Assembly (NCBI RefSeq): GCF_005860805.1
Contig: NZ_VCEJ01000005.1
Span: 372,001-436,000 of the forward strand
Direction of reading: 5' to 3'
DNA length: 64,000 bases
Origin: Dyadobacter luticola
GTDB taxonomy: Bacteria > Bacteroidota > Bacteroidia > Cytophagales > Spirosomataceae
The position numbers and the translations under genes are program-made. Each line of letters starts with the position of its first letter. The first letter of the stretch is position 1. Shown piece after piece: positions 52,070-59,763 of the stretch. The notes beneath the pieces were generated by a model that was not told where the DNA came from, made no database searches, and saw only the letters and a list, made by a program, of their open reading frames with translations.

Positions 52070-52705
52070 TCAGAAAGGCCGCATGGCCTTCACGAACCTA
52101 CCTTTAAAGTACGTAGAAAAAAGATTATCCTCACGAACTCCACGTGAAGTTGAGGCATGGATAAAAATAATTTCCTGCGTGTTGCGGACATCGGTAACAA
52201 TGCCAGCGTGAGACACATAACCTTCCTTACCCGCCTCGGGGACGAAAAACAACCAGTCGCCCGCGCGGATATCTTCCAGCTTGCTCACTTCCTGCCCGAA
52301 TTCCGATTGTTGCCAGGAAATCCGCGGTACTTTCACGCCGATCTCAGAGTAAACCGAACATATCAGTCCTGAACAATCGATGCCGTTTTTATCATTGCCG
52401 CCGGAACGATAAGGCGTGCCGGTGTAAGTTCGTGCGACTTCCACCACTTCGGGAATGTCGGCAGAGGTGTTTGTCGGGCGGGAATAGGTTGGTTTTGAGG
52501 CAGCTGGCGTAGTTCTGCGAGCAGGGGCAGGCCTGCGGGCGGGAGCTTTGGCAGGTGCTCTTCTCGACATTAATGTAGGCCGCTGACCCGATTTTCGGGA
52601 GGCAGACTTTTCGGGCGTTTTCCTGAGCGTGTCGCAGGAAGACAGGGTTTGAAGAAGGATAATGCAGGTGATTGAAAAAATAGAAAGGAAAATCCGCTTG
52701 TTCAT
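52070..52705 (-). CDS. C40 family (NlpC/P60) peptidoglycan hydrolase, lipoprotein
   Basis: About 211 residues. The ATG at 52705 gives a lipoprotein signal ending in LSSC near residue 24; an ATG at 52795 would add 30 residues and lie upstream of the promoter element at 52738-52745. A low-complexity linker (SRRAPAKAPARRPAPARRTT) follows. The NlpC/P60 catalytic domain then shows NGIDCSGLICSVYSEIG near residue 107 with the nucleophilic Cys, YVSHAGIVTDV near 167 with the catalytic His, and FIHASTSRGV near 182 with the second His. It cleaves peptide stems of peptidoglycan. It runs toward the two-gene membrane module, 29 bases away. Confidence 0.9.
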   Translation of the reverse strand: MNKRIFLSIFSITCIILLQTLSSCDTLRKTPEKSASRKSGQRPTLMSRRAPAKAPARRPAPARRTTPAASKPTYSRPTNTSADIPEVVEVARTYTGTPYRSGGNDKNGIDCSGLICSVYSEIGVKVPRISWQQSEFGQEVSKLEDIRAGDWLFFVPEAGKEGYVSHAGIVTDVRNTQEIIFIHASTSRGVREDNLFSTYFKGRFVKAMRPF

Positions 52706-52737
52706 GCGCACGCTTTGTAATGACACAGTGGTTACTT

Positions 52738-52745
52738 CAAAAATA
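52738..52745 (-). promoter_or_regulatory. -7 element of the NlpC/P60 gene
   Basis: On the minus strand TATTTTTG fits TAnnTTTG, 32 bases before the ATG at 52705. It supports that start and the view that the membrane module downstream could be co-transcribed from it. Confidence 0.45.
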
Positions 52746-52865
52746 GTGAGAATATCTTCCTGAAAACATAGGGCGGGCTTTTTCGGGTATTGCATTGCTA
52801 TGTACCCAACTCCTTTTTGAAGCGAAAAATTGTCCTAAATATTATGCGGCTGAAAGGTTAACAGT

Positions 52866-52873
52866 TAGTTTTG
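52866..52873 (+). promoter_or_regulatory. -7 element of the FAH-family gene
   Basis: TAGTTTTG fits TAnnTTTG, 37 bases before the ATG at 52911. The nearest TTG upstream is too far for standard spacing. Confidence 0.4.
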
Positions 52874-52910
52874 CCGCTGACATTCATCCAGTTTAATCTT
52901 CCAGATTTCA

Positions 52911-53522
52911 ATGAAAATTATTTGTGTCGGCCGGAATTATGCGGAGCATATCGCAGAGCTGAATAACGAGAAACCAGATGCCCCTGTGATATTTTTAAAG
53001 CCCGAAACCGCTCAGATCCGCTTGGGAGAGCCGTTTTTCTATCCCGATTTTTCCAAGGATGTGCACCATGAAGTGGAGCTGGTGATCAAGATCAACCGGG
53101 TTGGAAAGAACATTGAGGAGCGGTTTGCGCACAAATATTATGATGAAATTGGCGTAGGGATTGATTTTACAGCCCGCGACCTCCAATCGCAATTGAAAGC
53201 CAAAGGTTTGCCCTGGGAGCTGGCGAAAGCATTTAATGGCTCTGCGCCGGTGTCGGAATTTGTGCCGGTGAGTGATTTTGAAGACATCCAAAATTTGAAT
53301 TTCAGCCTGGATGTAAATGGTGAAACGCGCCAGAATGGTAATTCTTCCATGATGCTTTATCGGATTAACTACCTGATTTCCTTTGTTTCAAAATATTTTA
53401 TGCTCAAAAAAGGCGACCTGATTTTTACCGGTACGCCCAAAGGGGTTTCCGCAGTGAACATTGGCGACAAGCTCACGGCGTCGATTGAAGGCAAGAAGAT
53501 GCTGGAATTGTTCGTTAGATAA
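52911..53522 (+). CDS. Fumarylacetoacetate hydrolase family protein
   Basis: A 203-residue protein of the FAH superfamily with the single-domain layout typical of acylpyruvate hydrolases such as FAHD1/YcgM. The N-terminal VGRNYAEHIAELNNEKPD near residues 5-22 and the metal-binding acidic residues in VHHEVELVIKINRVG near 45-59 and GVGIDFTARDLQ near 81-92 are all visible. FTGTPKGVSAVNIGDKL near 172-188 is the C-terminal signature. The reaction is probably hydrolysis of an acylpyruvate or decarboxylation of oxaloacetate; sequence alone does not decide. The M23 gene follows 49 bases later on the same strand. Confidence 0.9.
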   Translation: MKIICVGRNYAEHIAELNNEKPDAPVIFLKPETAQIRLGEPFFYPDFSKDVHHEVELVIKINRVGKNIEERFAHKYYDEIGVGIDFTARDLQSQLKAKGLPWELAKAFNGSAPVSEFVPVSDFEDIQNLNFSLDVNGETRQNGNSSMMLYRINYLISFVSKYFMLKKGDLIFTGTPKGVSAVNIGDKLTASIEGKKMLELFVR

Positions 53523-53571
53523 ACCGTATTCTTCAACCGCGGTCCTGACACCGAAATCCATACACTTTTTC

Positions 53572-55530
53572 ATGCAATACTATCTTCGGACAATCGTCCG
53601 GTCTGTTCTGTTTGTACTTGGCCTGGCGGGCGCATTGCCACATTCATTTGCCCAAAAACTGACTTATCCCAAAGGTTACTACCAATTTCCGATCCGGCCG
53701 GGGCTACCCAACTCGCTGGCTGGCGGCCTGGGCGACTTGCGCAGCAATCACTTTCATGCCGGATTGGATATCAGGACGGAGCAGCGGGAAGGTTTGCCGG
53801 TATATGCTGCTGCTGAGGGTTTTGTGTATAAAGTGGCGGTACAGCGTACTGGTTATGGTAATGTGATTTACCTGCGTCATCCAAATGGTCAAACTTCGGT
53901 TTACGGGCATTTATTAAAGTTCAGCCCGTCACTGGCGGCGTATGTGCGCGAAGAACAATATAAGAAGCAAACATTTGAAATAGAGCTCTTTCCGGAAGAA
54001 GGTAAGTACGCTTTCAGGAAAGGGGAACTGATTGCACTTTCGGGAAATACGGGCGGCTCGGCGGGGCCGCATTTGCATTTTGAGATCCGGGATTCGAATA
54101 ACAATTATCTGAACCCGCTGTATTTTGGTTTTAACGAAATCAAAGATGTGACGCCGCCGAAGTTCGTGAATCTGGCGATCCGGCCGATGGATATCAATGG
54201 TCGGGTAAGTGGGCAGTTCGATCGGAAAGTTTACTCGCCGGTGAAGCAGGCTGACGGTTCTTACAAACTGAAAGATACAGTCACTGCCACGGGGTTAGTC
54301 GGGATAGATTTGGTTGCGCACGATCAGATGACAGGCACCGGGTTTCGGTATGGGTTGCAATGTATTGAGATCAAGATGGATGGGCGCGAGTTGTTTTCTT
54401 ACAACATGGAAATTTTTCCGAGCACATTAACCCGCGATTACAACAACCTCATCGATTACCAGACCGAGCAGCAAACCGGGCAGCGTTACCTGAGATGCTA
54501 CGTACCCGACGGCAATAATTTTAATCTATACAAAACCGACCTCTACAAAGGCAAGCTCAACATTACGGATACATTGAGCCACGAGGTACGGATCCGCATA
54601 TCCGATTCCTACGAAAATGCTTCGGAGCTGGTTTTCAGCATAAAAGGCGAAGTTCCAAATCCGCTGGTGCCGGTTTTTGATAAAGAGGTAAATCCCGAGT
54701 ATGTGCTGACAGACGTGCAGGAAAACACATTGATCGTGAAAGCCAAATATTACCGGAGCTCAATGCCTTTCGCGACCTATTTTGTTGAGGGAAAAGAAAT
54801 TAAAAAGACGCCCGATTTATACGCTGGCGAATCGGCCATTTTCCTGACTGATCTGAGAGAATACCGCCCTGATTCTGTAAAAATCAATAATACGATCGTA
54901 AAAACATTCCTGCGGAGTCAGATTTTACCTGGAACCGCTTCTTCCTATAAAGCGGAAAAATGGTCGGTGGATTTCAAGAACACCAGCTTGTTCGACACGT
55001 TGTTTCTAACCGGTCAGAGAAATTTCAATGCACTGACGATCAACAACCGCGGCATTGCTTTGAATGATAACATTGCGATTACCTTCACACCGGAAAAAGC
55101 ACCTGAAAATAAAGACAGGACGCACATGTACCGCTATCTCGACGGCTACTACCGTTTCCTCGGCGGTGTCTGGAATGAAGATCAGATCCAGTTTGACACG
55201 CGGGAACTGGGCACATTTGTGACACTGGCCGATACATTACCTCCGAAATTGCGGCTGGTAGAACATAGCAAAAACCGGATCACAGGCTTTATCGGGGATA
55301 ACACTTCGGGTATCGACCACTTTAAGGCGACGGTCGGCGGGGAGTGGGTTTTGTTAAATTATGATTATAAAAAAGGTTTTATCTGGTCTGAGAAACTGGA
55401 CGATAGCATACCGTTTGACGGCGAGGTCGTAGTAGAAGTGACGGACAGGGCGGGAAATAGTACTATCTTGCGAACAGAATTGGTCGATCCGGTTGTTGTC
55501 CGTAAGAAGGTCAAAAAACGCAAAAGATAG
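53572..55530 (+). CDS. M23 family peptidase (LytM-like), exported
   Basis: About 652 residues from the ATG at 53572; an in-frame start at 53461 would read through the end of the FAH gene and lacks a signal peptide. The signal peptide YLRTIVRSVLFVLGLAGALP, with cleavage near SFAQ, leads to an M23 domain: FHAGLDIRTEQREGLPVYAA near residues 58-77 holds the first His and Asp, and GPHLHFEIRDSNN near 164-176 the HxH zinc ligands. A long beta-rich C-terminal region of about 450 residues, ending in the basic KKVKKRKR, has no recognised domain. It cuts peptidoglycan cross-links. It ends 3 bases before bcp. Confidence 0.9.
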   Translation: MQYYLRTIVRSVLFVLGLAGALPHSFAQKLTYPKGYYQFPIRPGLPNSLAGGLGDLRSNHFHAGLDIRTEQREGLPVYAAAEGFVYKVAVQRTGYGNVIYLRHPNGQTSVYGHLLKFSPSLAAYVREEQYKKQTFEIELFPEEGKYAFRKGELIALSGNTGGSAGPHLHFEIRDSNNNYLNPLYFGFNEIKDVTPPKFVNLAIRPMDINGRVSGQFDRKVYSPVKQADGSYKLKDTVTATGLVGIDLVAHDQMTGTGFRYGLQCIEIKMDGRELFSYNMEIFPSTLTRDYNNLIDYQTEQQTGQRYLRCYVPDGNNFNLYKTDLYKGKLNITDTLSHEVRIRISDSYENASELVFSIKGEVPNPLVPVFDKEVNPEYVLTDVQENTLIVKAKYYRSSMPFATYFVEGKEIKKTPDLYAGESAIFLTDLREYRPDSVKINNTIVKTFLRSQILPGTASSYKAEKWSVDFKNTSLFDTLFLTGQRNFNALTINNRGIALNDNIAITFTPEKAPENKDRTHMYRYLDGYYRFLGGVWNEDQIQFDTRELGTFVTLADTLPPKLRLVEHSKNRITGFIGDNTSGIDHFKATVGGEWVLLNYDYKKGFIWSEKLDDSIPFDGEVVVEVTDRAGNSTILRTELVDPVVVRKKVKKRKR

Positions 55531-55533
55531 AAT

Positions 55534-55995
55534 ATGGTACTTCAAGCCGGTGATAATGCGCCTGCATTTGCTGCAAAAGATCAAGACGGAAAGATTGTCA
55601 AGCTGTCGGACTTCAAAGGGAAAAAGGTAGTCCTTTATTTTTATCCCAAAGACGACACCCCCACCTGCACCACACAAGCCTGCAACTTGCGGGATAATTA
55701 CAAGTTACTCTTGAAAAAGGGTTATAAAGTGCTGGGAGTAAGCGTGGACGATGAAAAAACTCATCAAAAATTTATTAAAAAATATAAACTCCCCTTTCCT
55801 TTGCTGGCAGATACCGAGCACGCGATGGTGGAAGCCTACGGCGTGTGGGGAGAGAAGACTACTTTTGGGCATACCTATATGGGAACCAACCGAACCACTT
55901 TCGTTATTGATGAAAACGGGGTGATTGAAGAAATCATTGGAAAGGTCCAATCAAAACACCACACTGATCAAATTCTTGGCACTATTCAGCAATAA
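55534..55995 (+). CDS. bcp: Thioredoxin-dependent thiol peroxidase (Bcp/PrxQ)
   Basis: A 153-residue peroxiredoxin that reduces hydroperoxides with electrons from thioredoxin. PKDDTPTCTTQACNLRDNY holds the peroxidatic Cys45 and the resolving Cys50, the atypical 2-Cys spacing of BCP. The fold continues with KVLGVSVDDEKTHQKFIKKY near 69-88 and AYGVWGEKTTFGHTYMG near 107-123. Length is normal. Its ATG comes 3 bases after the M23 stop, so it is probably transcribed with that gene. Confidence 0.95.
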   Translation: MVLQAGDNAPAFAAKDQDGKIVKLSDFKGKKVVLYFYPKDDTPTCTTQACNLRDNYKLLLKKGYKVLGVSVDDEKTHQKFIKKYKLPFPLLADTEHAMVEAYGVWGEKTTFGHTYMGTNRTTFVIDENGVIEEIIGKVQSKHHTDQILGTIQQ

Positions 55996-56087
55996 AGCTT
56001 AATGTTGAACCAGCTAATAAGCAGACATTTATAGTTTCGGAATAGTTTATAACAACAGCGTACCAAACATCTCAATAGAAAAGAAAA

Positions 56088-56945
56088 ATGGAAATTGAAC
56101 AATTAGAAAAGGTTGCTTCGCAAGTTCGCCGTGACATTGTACGGATGGTACACGGCTGCCAGTCGGGACACCCGGGCGGCTCACTGGGTTGCACGGAATT
56201 ACTTGTGGCCCTGTACTTTGAGCGCCTTAAATTGAAAGAGCAGGACGGTAAACCTGTGTTTGACATGAACGGAACGGATGAAGACCTTTTCTTCCTTTCC
56301 AATGGACATATTTCTCCGGTTTGGTATAGCGTACTGGCCCGCCGCGGGTATTTCCCTGTGGCTGAGCTGGCTACATTCCGTAAGCTGGATTCACGTCTGC
56401 AAGGTCACCCTACCACCCACGAACACCTGGAAGGTATCCGCATTGCTTCCGGTTCTCTGGGACAGGGACTTTCGGTAGCATTGGGCGCGGCGATGGCTAA
56501 AAAACTGAACAATGATAAAGGCCACGTATATGTGCTGATGGGCGATGGCGAGCAGCAGGAAGGCCAGGTTTGGGAAGCGGCAGGATTTGCACCCCACCAC
56601 GAGGTCGACAACCTGATCGCATTCATCGACTTGAACGGTCAGCAGATTGACGGGCCGACGGTGAAAGTAATGAACAACCGTGATTTGGGTAAAAAATACG
56701 AAGCATTCGGCTGGGAAGTGATCTCGATTGAAGAAGGTAATGATATGGCTGCCGTGCTGAAAGGTCTTTACGAAGCGAAAAGCCGTCTGGGACATGGTCG
56801 CCCAATCCTGATTTTGCTCCATACCGGTATGGGCTTCGGGGTTGATTTCATGATGGGAAGCCACAAATGGCACGGTGTTGCGCCAAATGATGAACAATTG
56901 GCAGCTGCGCTGGGCCAGTTGGAAGAAACTTTGGGAGACTATTAA
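56088..56945 (+). CDS. Transketolase, N-terminal (thiamine-binding) subunit
   Basis: A 285-residue TPP-binding half of a split transketolase. HPGGSLGCTELLVALYF near residues 27-43 and VLMGDGEQQEGQVWEAAGFA near 143-162 carry the GDG-N-type TPP motif, in which the usual Asn position is occupied by Glu in GDGEQQEG, as in many split forms. The C-terminal subunit follows 57 bases later on the same strand. Together they move two-carbon units between sugar phosphates in the non-oxidative pentose phosphate pathway. Split transketolases are widespread in Bacteroidota and archaea. Confidence 0.92.
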   Translation: MEIEQLEKVASQVRRDIVRMVHGCQSGHPGGSLGCTELLVALYFERLKLKEQDGKPVFDMNGTDEDLFFLSNGHISPVWYSVLARRGYFPVAELATFRKLDSRLQGHPTTHEHLEGIRIASGSLGQGLSVALGAAMAKKLNNDKGHVYVLMGDGEQQEGQVWEAAGFAPHHEVDNLIAFIDLNGQQIDGPTVKVMNNRDLGKKYEAFGWEVISIEEGNDMAAVLKGLYEAKSRLGHGRPILILLHTGMGFGVDFMMGSHKWHGVAPNDEQLAAALGQLEETLGDY

Positions 56946-57002
56946 TTCAAACAAAACTGAGGTTCATATCAACCCTGGTTTCATAAACGACTTTATACAG
57001 AA

Positions 57003-57956
57003 ATGAAAAAATACACTTTCACTGAAAAGAAAGATACCCGCTCGGGCTTCGGTGCAGGCATGCACGTGCTCGGACAACAGAACCCGAATGTTGTTGCACT
57101 TTGCGCTGACCTCGTAGGTTCTCTAAAACTGGAACCATTTATCAAGGAAAATCCGGAGCGTTTTATTCAATGCGGTATTTCGGAAGCGAACATGATCGGT
57201 TTGTCGGCTGGTTTGACGATCGGCGGGAAAATTCCTTTCGCTACCACATTCGCCAACTTCGCGACTGGCCGCGTGTATGACCAGATCCGCCAGAGTGTGG
57301 CTTATTCCAACAAAAATGTGAAGATATGCGCATCCCACGCAGGTCTTACATTGGGTGAAGACGGCGCGACGCACCAGATCCTGGAAGATTTGGGTATGAT
57401 GAAAATGTTGCCTGGCATGACCGTGATCAACCCTTGCGATTTCAACCAGACCAAAGCAGCCACGATCGCGATCGCGGAATATGAAGGACCCGTTTACCTG
57501 CGTTTCGGACGTCCGGTAATTCCAGTTTTCACGGATCCTGATCAGAAATTTGAGATCGGAAAAGCGTGGATGGTGAATGAAGGTACGGATGTCAGCATTT
57601 TTGCGACGGGCCACATGGTGTGGGAAGCGATCCAGGCTGGCGAAATGTTGGAAGCTGAGGGTATCAATGCTGAGATCATCAACATCCACACAATCAAGCC
57701 GTTGGACGAAGAAGCAATTCTGAAATCGGTAGAAAAAACAGGCTGCGTGGTAACTGCCGAGGAGCACAACCGCATTGGTGGCTTGGGCGACAGTGTTGCA
57801 CAGGTTTTGGTAAAACACAAACTGGCGCCTCAGGAGTATGTTGCGGTAAACGACAGCTTCGGCGAAAGCGGCACACCTGCTCAGCTTCTTGAAAAATACG
57901 GTTTGACTGCGAAGCACATTGTGGAAGCAGCGAAACGTGCTATCGCAAGAAAATAA
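57003..57956 (+). CDS. Transketolase, C-terminal (pyrimidine-binding) subunit
   Basis: A 317-residue second half of the split transketolase, containing the pyrimidine domain and the C-terminal transketolase domain. ISEANMIGLSAGLTIGGK near residues 57-74 holds the Glu that activates TPP, and the middle PVYLRFGRPVIPVF near 163-176 and ISIFATGHMVWEA-type stretch near 196-210 are family signatures. VVTAEEHNRIGGLGDSVAQV near 243-262 closes the protein. It follows the N-terminal subunit and precedes a terminator, so the two form a two-gene operon. Confidence 0.92.
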   Translation: MKKYTFTEKKDTRSGFGAGMHVLGQQNPNVVALCADLVGSLKLEPFIKENPERFIQCGISEANMIGLSAGLTIGGKIPFATTFANFATGRVYDQIRQSVAYSNKNVKICASHAGLTLGEDGATHQILEDLGMMKMLPGMTVINPCDFNQTKAATIAIAEYEGPVYLRFGRPVIPVFTDPDQKFEIGKAWMVNEGTDVSIFATGHMVWEAIQAGEMLEAEGINAEIINIHTIKPLDEEAILKSVEKTGCVVTAEEHNRIGGLGDSVAQVLVKHKLAPQEYVAVNDSFGESGTPAQLLEKYGLTAKHIVEAAKRAIARK

Positions 57957-58000
57957 TCAGGATAACATACGTCATTCTTTCGGGATGGCATCATTTCTTT

Positions 58001-58045
58001 AAGTCCTGCTGAAAGTGAAACATTGGTTTTGCTTTCGCAGGACTT
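58001..58045 (+). terminator. Terminator of the transketolase operon
   Basis: AAGTCCTGC (58001-58009) pairs with GCAGGACTT (58037-58045). The stem continues inside with GAAAG/CTTTC and GAAAC/GTTTT, giving a long hairpin followed by T-rich sequence. Confidence 0.85.
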
Positions 58046-58090
58046 AATTTATTTGGCCTGAAATAAAAATTAAACTATTATTGGTTTGCA

Positions 58091-58142
58091 TTGATCCCGG
58101 ATTTGGAGGGGAAGTACGGAGGGGATTTTGAACCGGGATCAA
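58091..58142 (+). promoter_or_regulatory. 10-bp inverted repeat in the leader of an ECF sigma gene
   Basis: TTGATCCCGG (58091-58100) and CCGGGATCAA (58133-58142) are perfect complements around a 32-nt purine-rich loop (with GGAGGGG twice). The element ends 21 bases before the ATG at 58164. It has no T tract, so a role in folding of the leader or in protein binding is more likely than termination. Confidence 0.5.
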
Positions 58143-58163
58143 GTATCAAGTTAGTACGATTGA

Positions 58164-58706
58164 ATGTCTGACGAGGAATTATTAGCACTTTTTGAGAATC
58201 CCGACACGCGCCGGAACGCGTTCAACCAGCTGGTGCGCAAGTATCAGCAAAAGGTATATTGGCTGGTGCGGAAAATGGTGGTGGATCATGACGATGCCAA
58301 TGACATTACCCAGGATGTGTTCATCAAAGCCTGGACAGCACTTGAAAATTTTCGCGGCGATTCGAAATTGTATACCTGGCTTTACCGGGTTGCGAGTAAC
58401 GAGGCCATCAATTTTCTCAATAAAAAGAGAAGGAAATTTTTTGTGCCGATTTATGATGTTGAAAATGAGTTAAGCGAAAAACTGGAAGCTGATCCGGATG
58501 TAAGCGGCGATGCGATCCAGCTGAAATTGCAGAAGGCTTTATTAAAATTACCGGAAAAGCAGCGGCTCGTTTTTAACCTCAAATATTTTGAAGATCTGCC
58601 GTACGAGGAAATTTCAGAGATCACCGGAACTTCCGTCGGCGCGCTAAAAGCCTCATATCATTGGGCTACAAAAAAAATAGAGGATTTTTTAAACGATACC
58701 GATTAA
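58164..58706 (+). CDS. ECF RNA polymerase sigma factor
   Basis: A 180-residue group 4 sigma factor. Region 2 is intact, with VRKYQQKVYWLVRKMVVDHD followed by DANDITQDVFIKAWTALENF near residues 43-62, the core-binding and -10 recognition part. Region 4 has LLKLPEKQRLVFNLKYFEDL near 132-151 and the HTH YEEISEITGTSVGALKASYH near 153-172. It is followed by a single-pass membrane protein gene (54 bases) and a Spy-like gene, so it forms a sigma/membrane/effector operon, possibly for envelope stress. A strong inverted repeat lies in its leader. Confidence 0.93.
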   Translation: MSDEELLALFENPDTRRNAFNQLVRKYQQKVYWLVRKMVVDHDDANDITQDVFIKAWTALENFRGDSKLYTWLYRVASNEAINFLNKKRRKFFVPIYDVENELSEKLEADPDVSGDAIQLKLQKALLKLPEKQRLVFNLKYFEDLPYEEISEITGTSVGALKASYHWATKKIEDFLNDTD

Positions 58707-58760
58707 ACCATTTACAATTACTTTGGTCAAAACCCTGAAAGCTCGGAAATATAAACAATC

Positions 58761-59201
58761 ATGGAAAAGAAACGGATACGGTTAGAGGATCTCAAAAGGG
58801 AAGTTCCCTTTTCTGTACCCGAAGATTACTTTGATAAGCTGCCTCAGATCATTCAGTCAAGAATTCCTGCTGAGCCAGCGCGCCGACCGGTTTTGGATTG
58901 GTCGTGGCAACGTTGGACTGGCTTGGTTTCGGCTATGGCGCTGATTTTGGTGCTGGTGTGGGTGACTGTACCTGAGCGTCAGGGATCGCTGGGGCAGGAG
59001 CCGCTGAGCAATGTGAGCAATGCATCGATCATTAATTATCTGGAAGAAGAAAATATCAGTTACTACGATCTGAGCGAGCATAAAGTAGTTCAGAAAGCAT
59101 TTGATACGGATTCAACCGTATTGTATTACCTGGATGGGCTGGATGACGAGTTTCTTCGCCAGCAGTTGCAGGAAACTGTTTCCGCGCAGGAAACCATATA
59201 A
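58761..59201 (+). CDS. Single-pass membrane protein in the sigma operon, anti-sigma candidate
   Basis: A 146-residue protein: cytoplasmic N-terminal stretch of about 47 residues (EDLKREVPFSVPEDYFDKLP), one transmembrane helix near 51-68 (WTGLVSAMALILVLVWVTVP) and a periplasmic tail of about 75 residues rich in Asp, Glu and Ser. A short N-terminal part before a helix can hold the sigma factor as anti-sigma factors do, but no ASD or zinc motif is visible. The EDYFDKLP motif occurs in several Bacteroidota membrane proteins next to ECF sigma genes. It lies between the sigma gene and a Spy-like gene. Role inferred. Confidence 0.72.
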   Translation: MEKKRIRLEDLKREVPFSVPEDYFDKLPQIIQSRIPAEPARRPVLDWSWQRWTGLVSAMALILVLVWVTVPERQGSLGQEPLSNVSNASIINYLEEENISYYDLSEHKVVQKAFDTDSTVLYYLDGLDDEFLRQQLQETVSAQETI

Positions 59202-59223
59202 GTACCCTAACACGAACAGAGAA

Positions 59224-59682
59224 ATGAACTTAACATTTAATTTTAGAAAATATCGGAACATTTTTGCCATCCTGATCATCGCGCTGGGCGCAGTAACTAC
59301 CGCTCAGGCACAGCGCCGTTCCGAAGAAGAAATCAAGAAGATCCAGGATGCAAAAGTGGCTATCATTACCAATCGCCTGAACCTGACGCCTGAACAATCG
59401 ACAGGTTTCTGGCCGGTTTATAATGAATATTCCCAGAAACGTAGAGAAATTCACCGTGCACAGCGCCAGATTATCAATAATAAAAAGGCAGAAGGAAAAA
59501 CAGATGACCAGGTTTTGGATAATCTGAAAGAGGTGCAGGATTTAAAACAAAAAGACCTTGATCTTGAAAAAGAGTATCAAAGTAAATTTTTAAAAGTAAT
59601 TTCTGCCAGTCAAGTGATCGAATTGTATAAGGCTGAACGTACATTTAATGATATGCTGATCCAACGTTTGAAACAGCGGTAG
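59224..59682 (+). CDS. Periplasmic Spy/CpxP-like helical protein
   Basis: About 152 residues from the ATG at 59224; the longer reading frame starting at 59101 overlaps the preceding gene and lacks a signal peptide. The signal peptide RNIFAILIIALGAVTTAQAQ is cleaved near residue 30. The mature part is fully helical with NLTPEQSTGFWPVYNEYSQK near 57-76, the LTxxQ motif of Spy/CpxP family proteins, then long charged helices (KEVQDLKQKDLDLEKEYQ). Such proteins act as periplasmic chaperones or stress sensors. As the last gene of the ECF operon it is a plausible target or feedback component. Confidence 0.8.
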   Translation: MNLTFNFRKYRNIFAILIIALGAVTTAQAQRRSEEEIKKIQDAKVAIITNRLNLTPEQSTGFWPVYNEYSQKRREIHRAQRQIINNKKAEGKTDDQVLDNLKEVQDLKQKDLDLEKEYQSKFLKVISASQVIELYKAERTFNDMLIQRLKQR

Positions 59683-59728
59683 CATTAAAAGAATAATAAC
59701 CTGCTAGTCAATTTATTACAATGTTTGC

Positions 59729-59763
59729 CCACATTCAGCTCATTGCGGAATGTGGTTTTTTTT
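59729..59763 (+). terminator. Terminator of the ECF sigma operon
   Basis: CCACATTC (59729-59736) pairs with GAATGTGG (59748-59755), followed by eight T (59756-59763). The T tract overlaps the stop codon of the convergent SulP gene. Confidence 0.88.
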
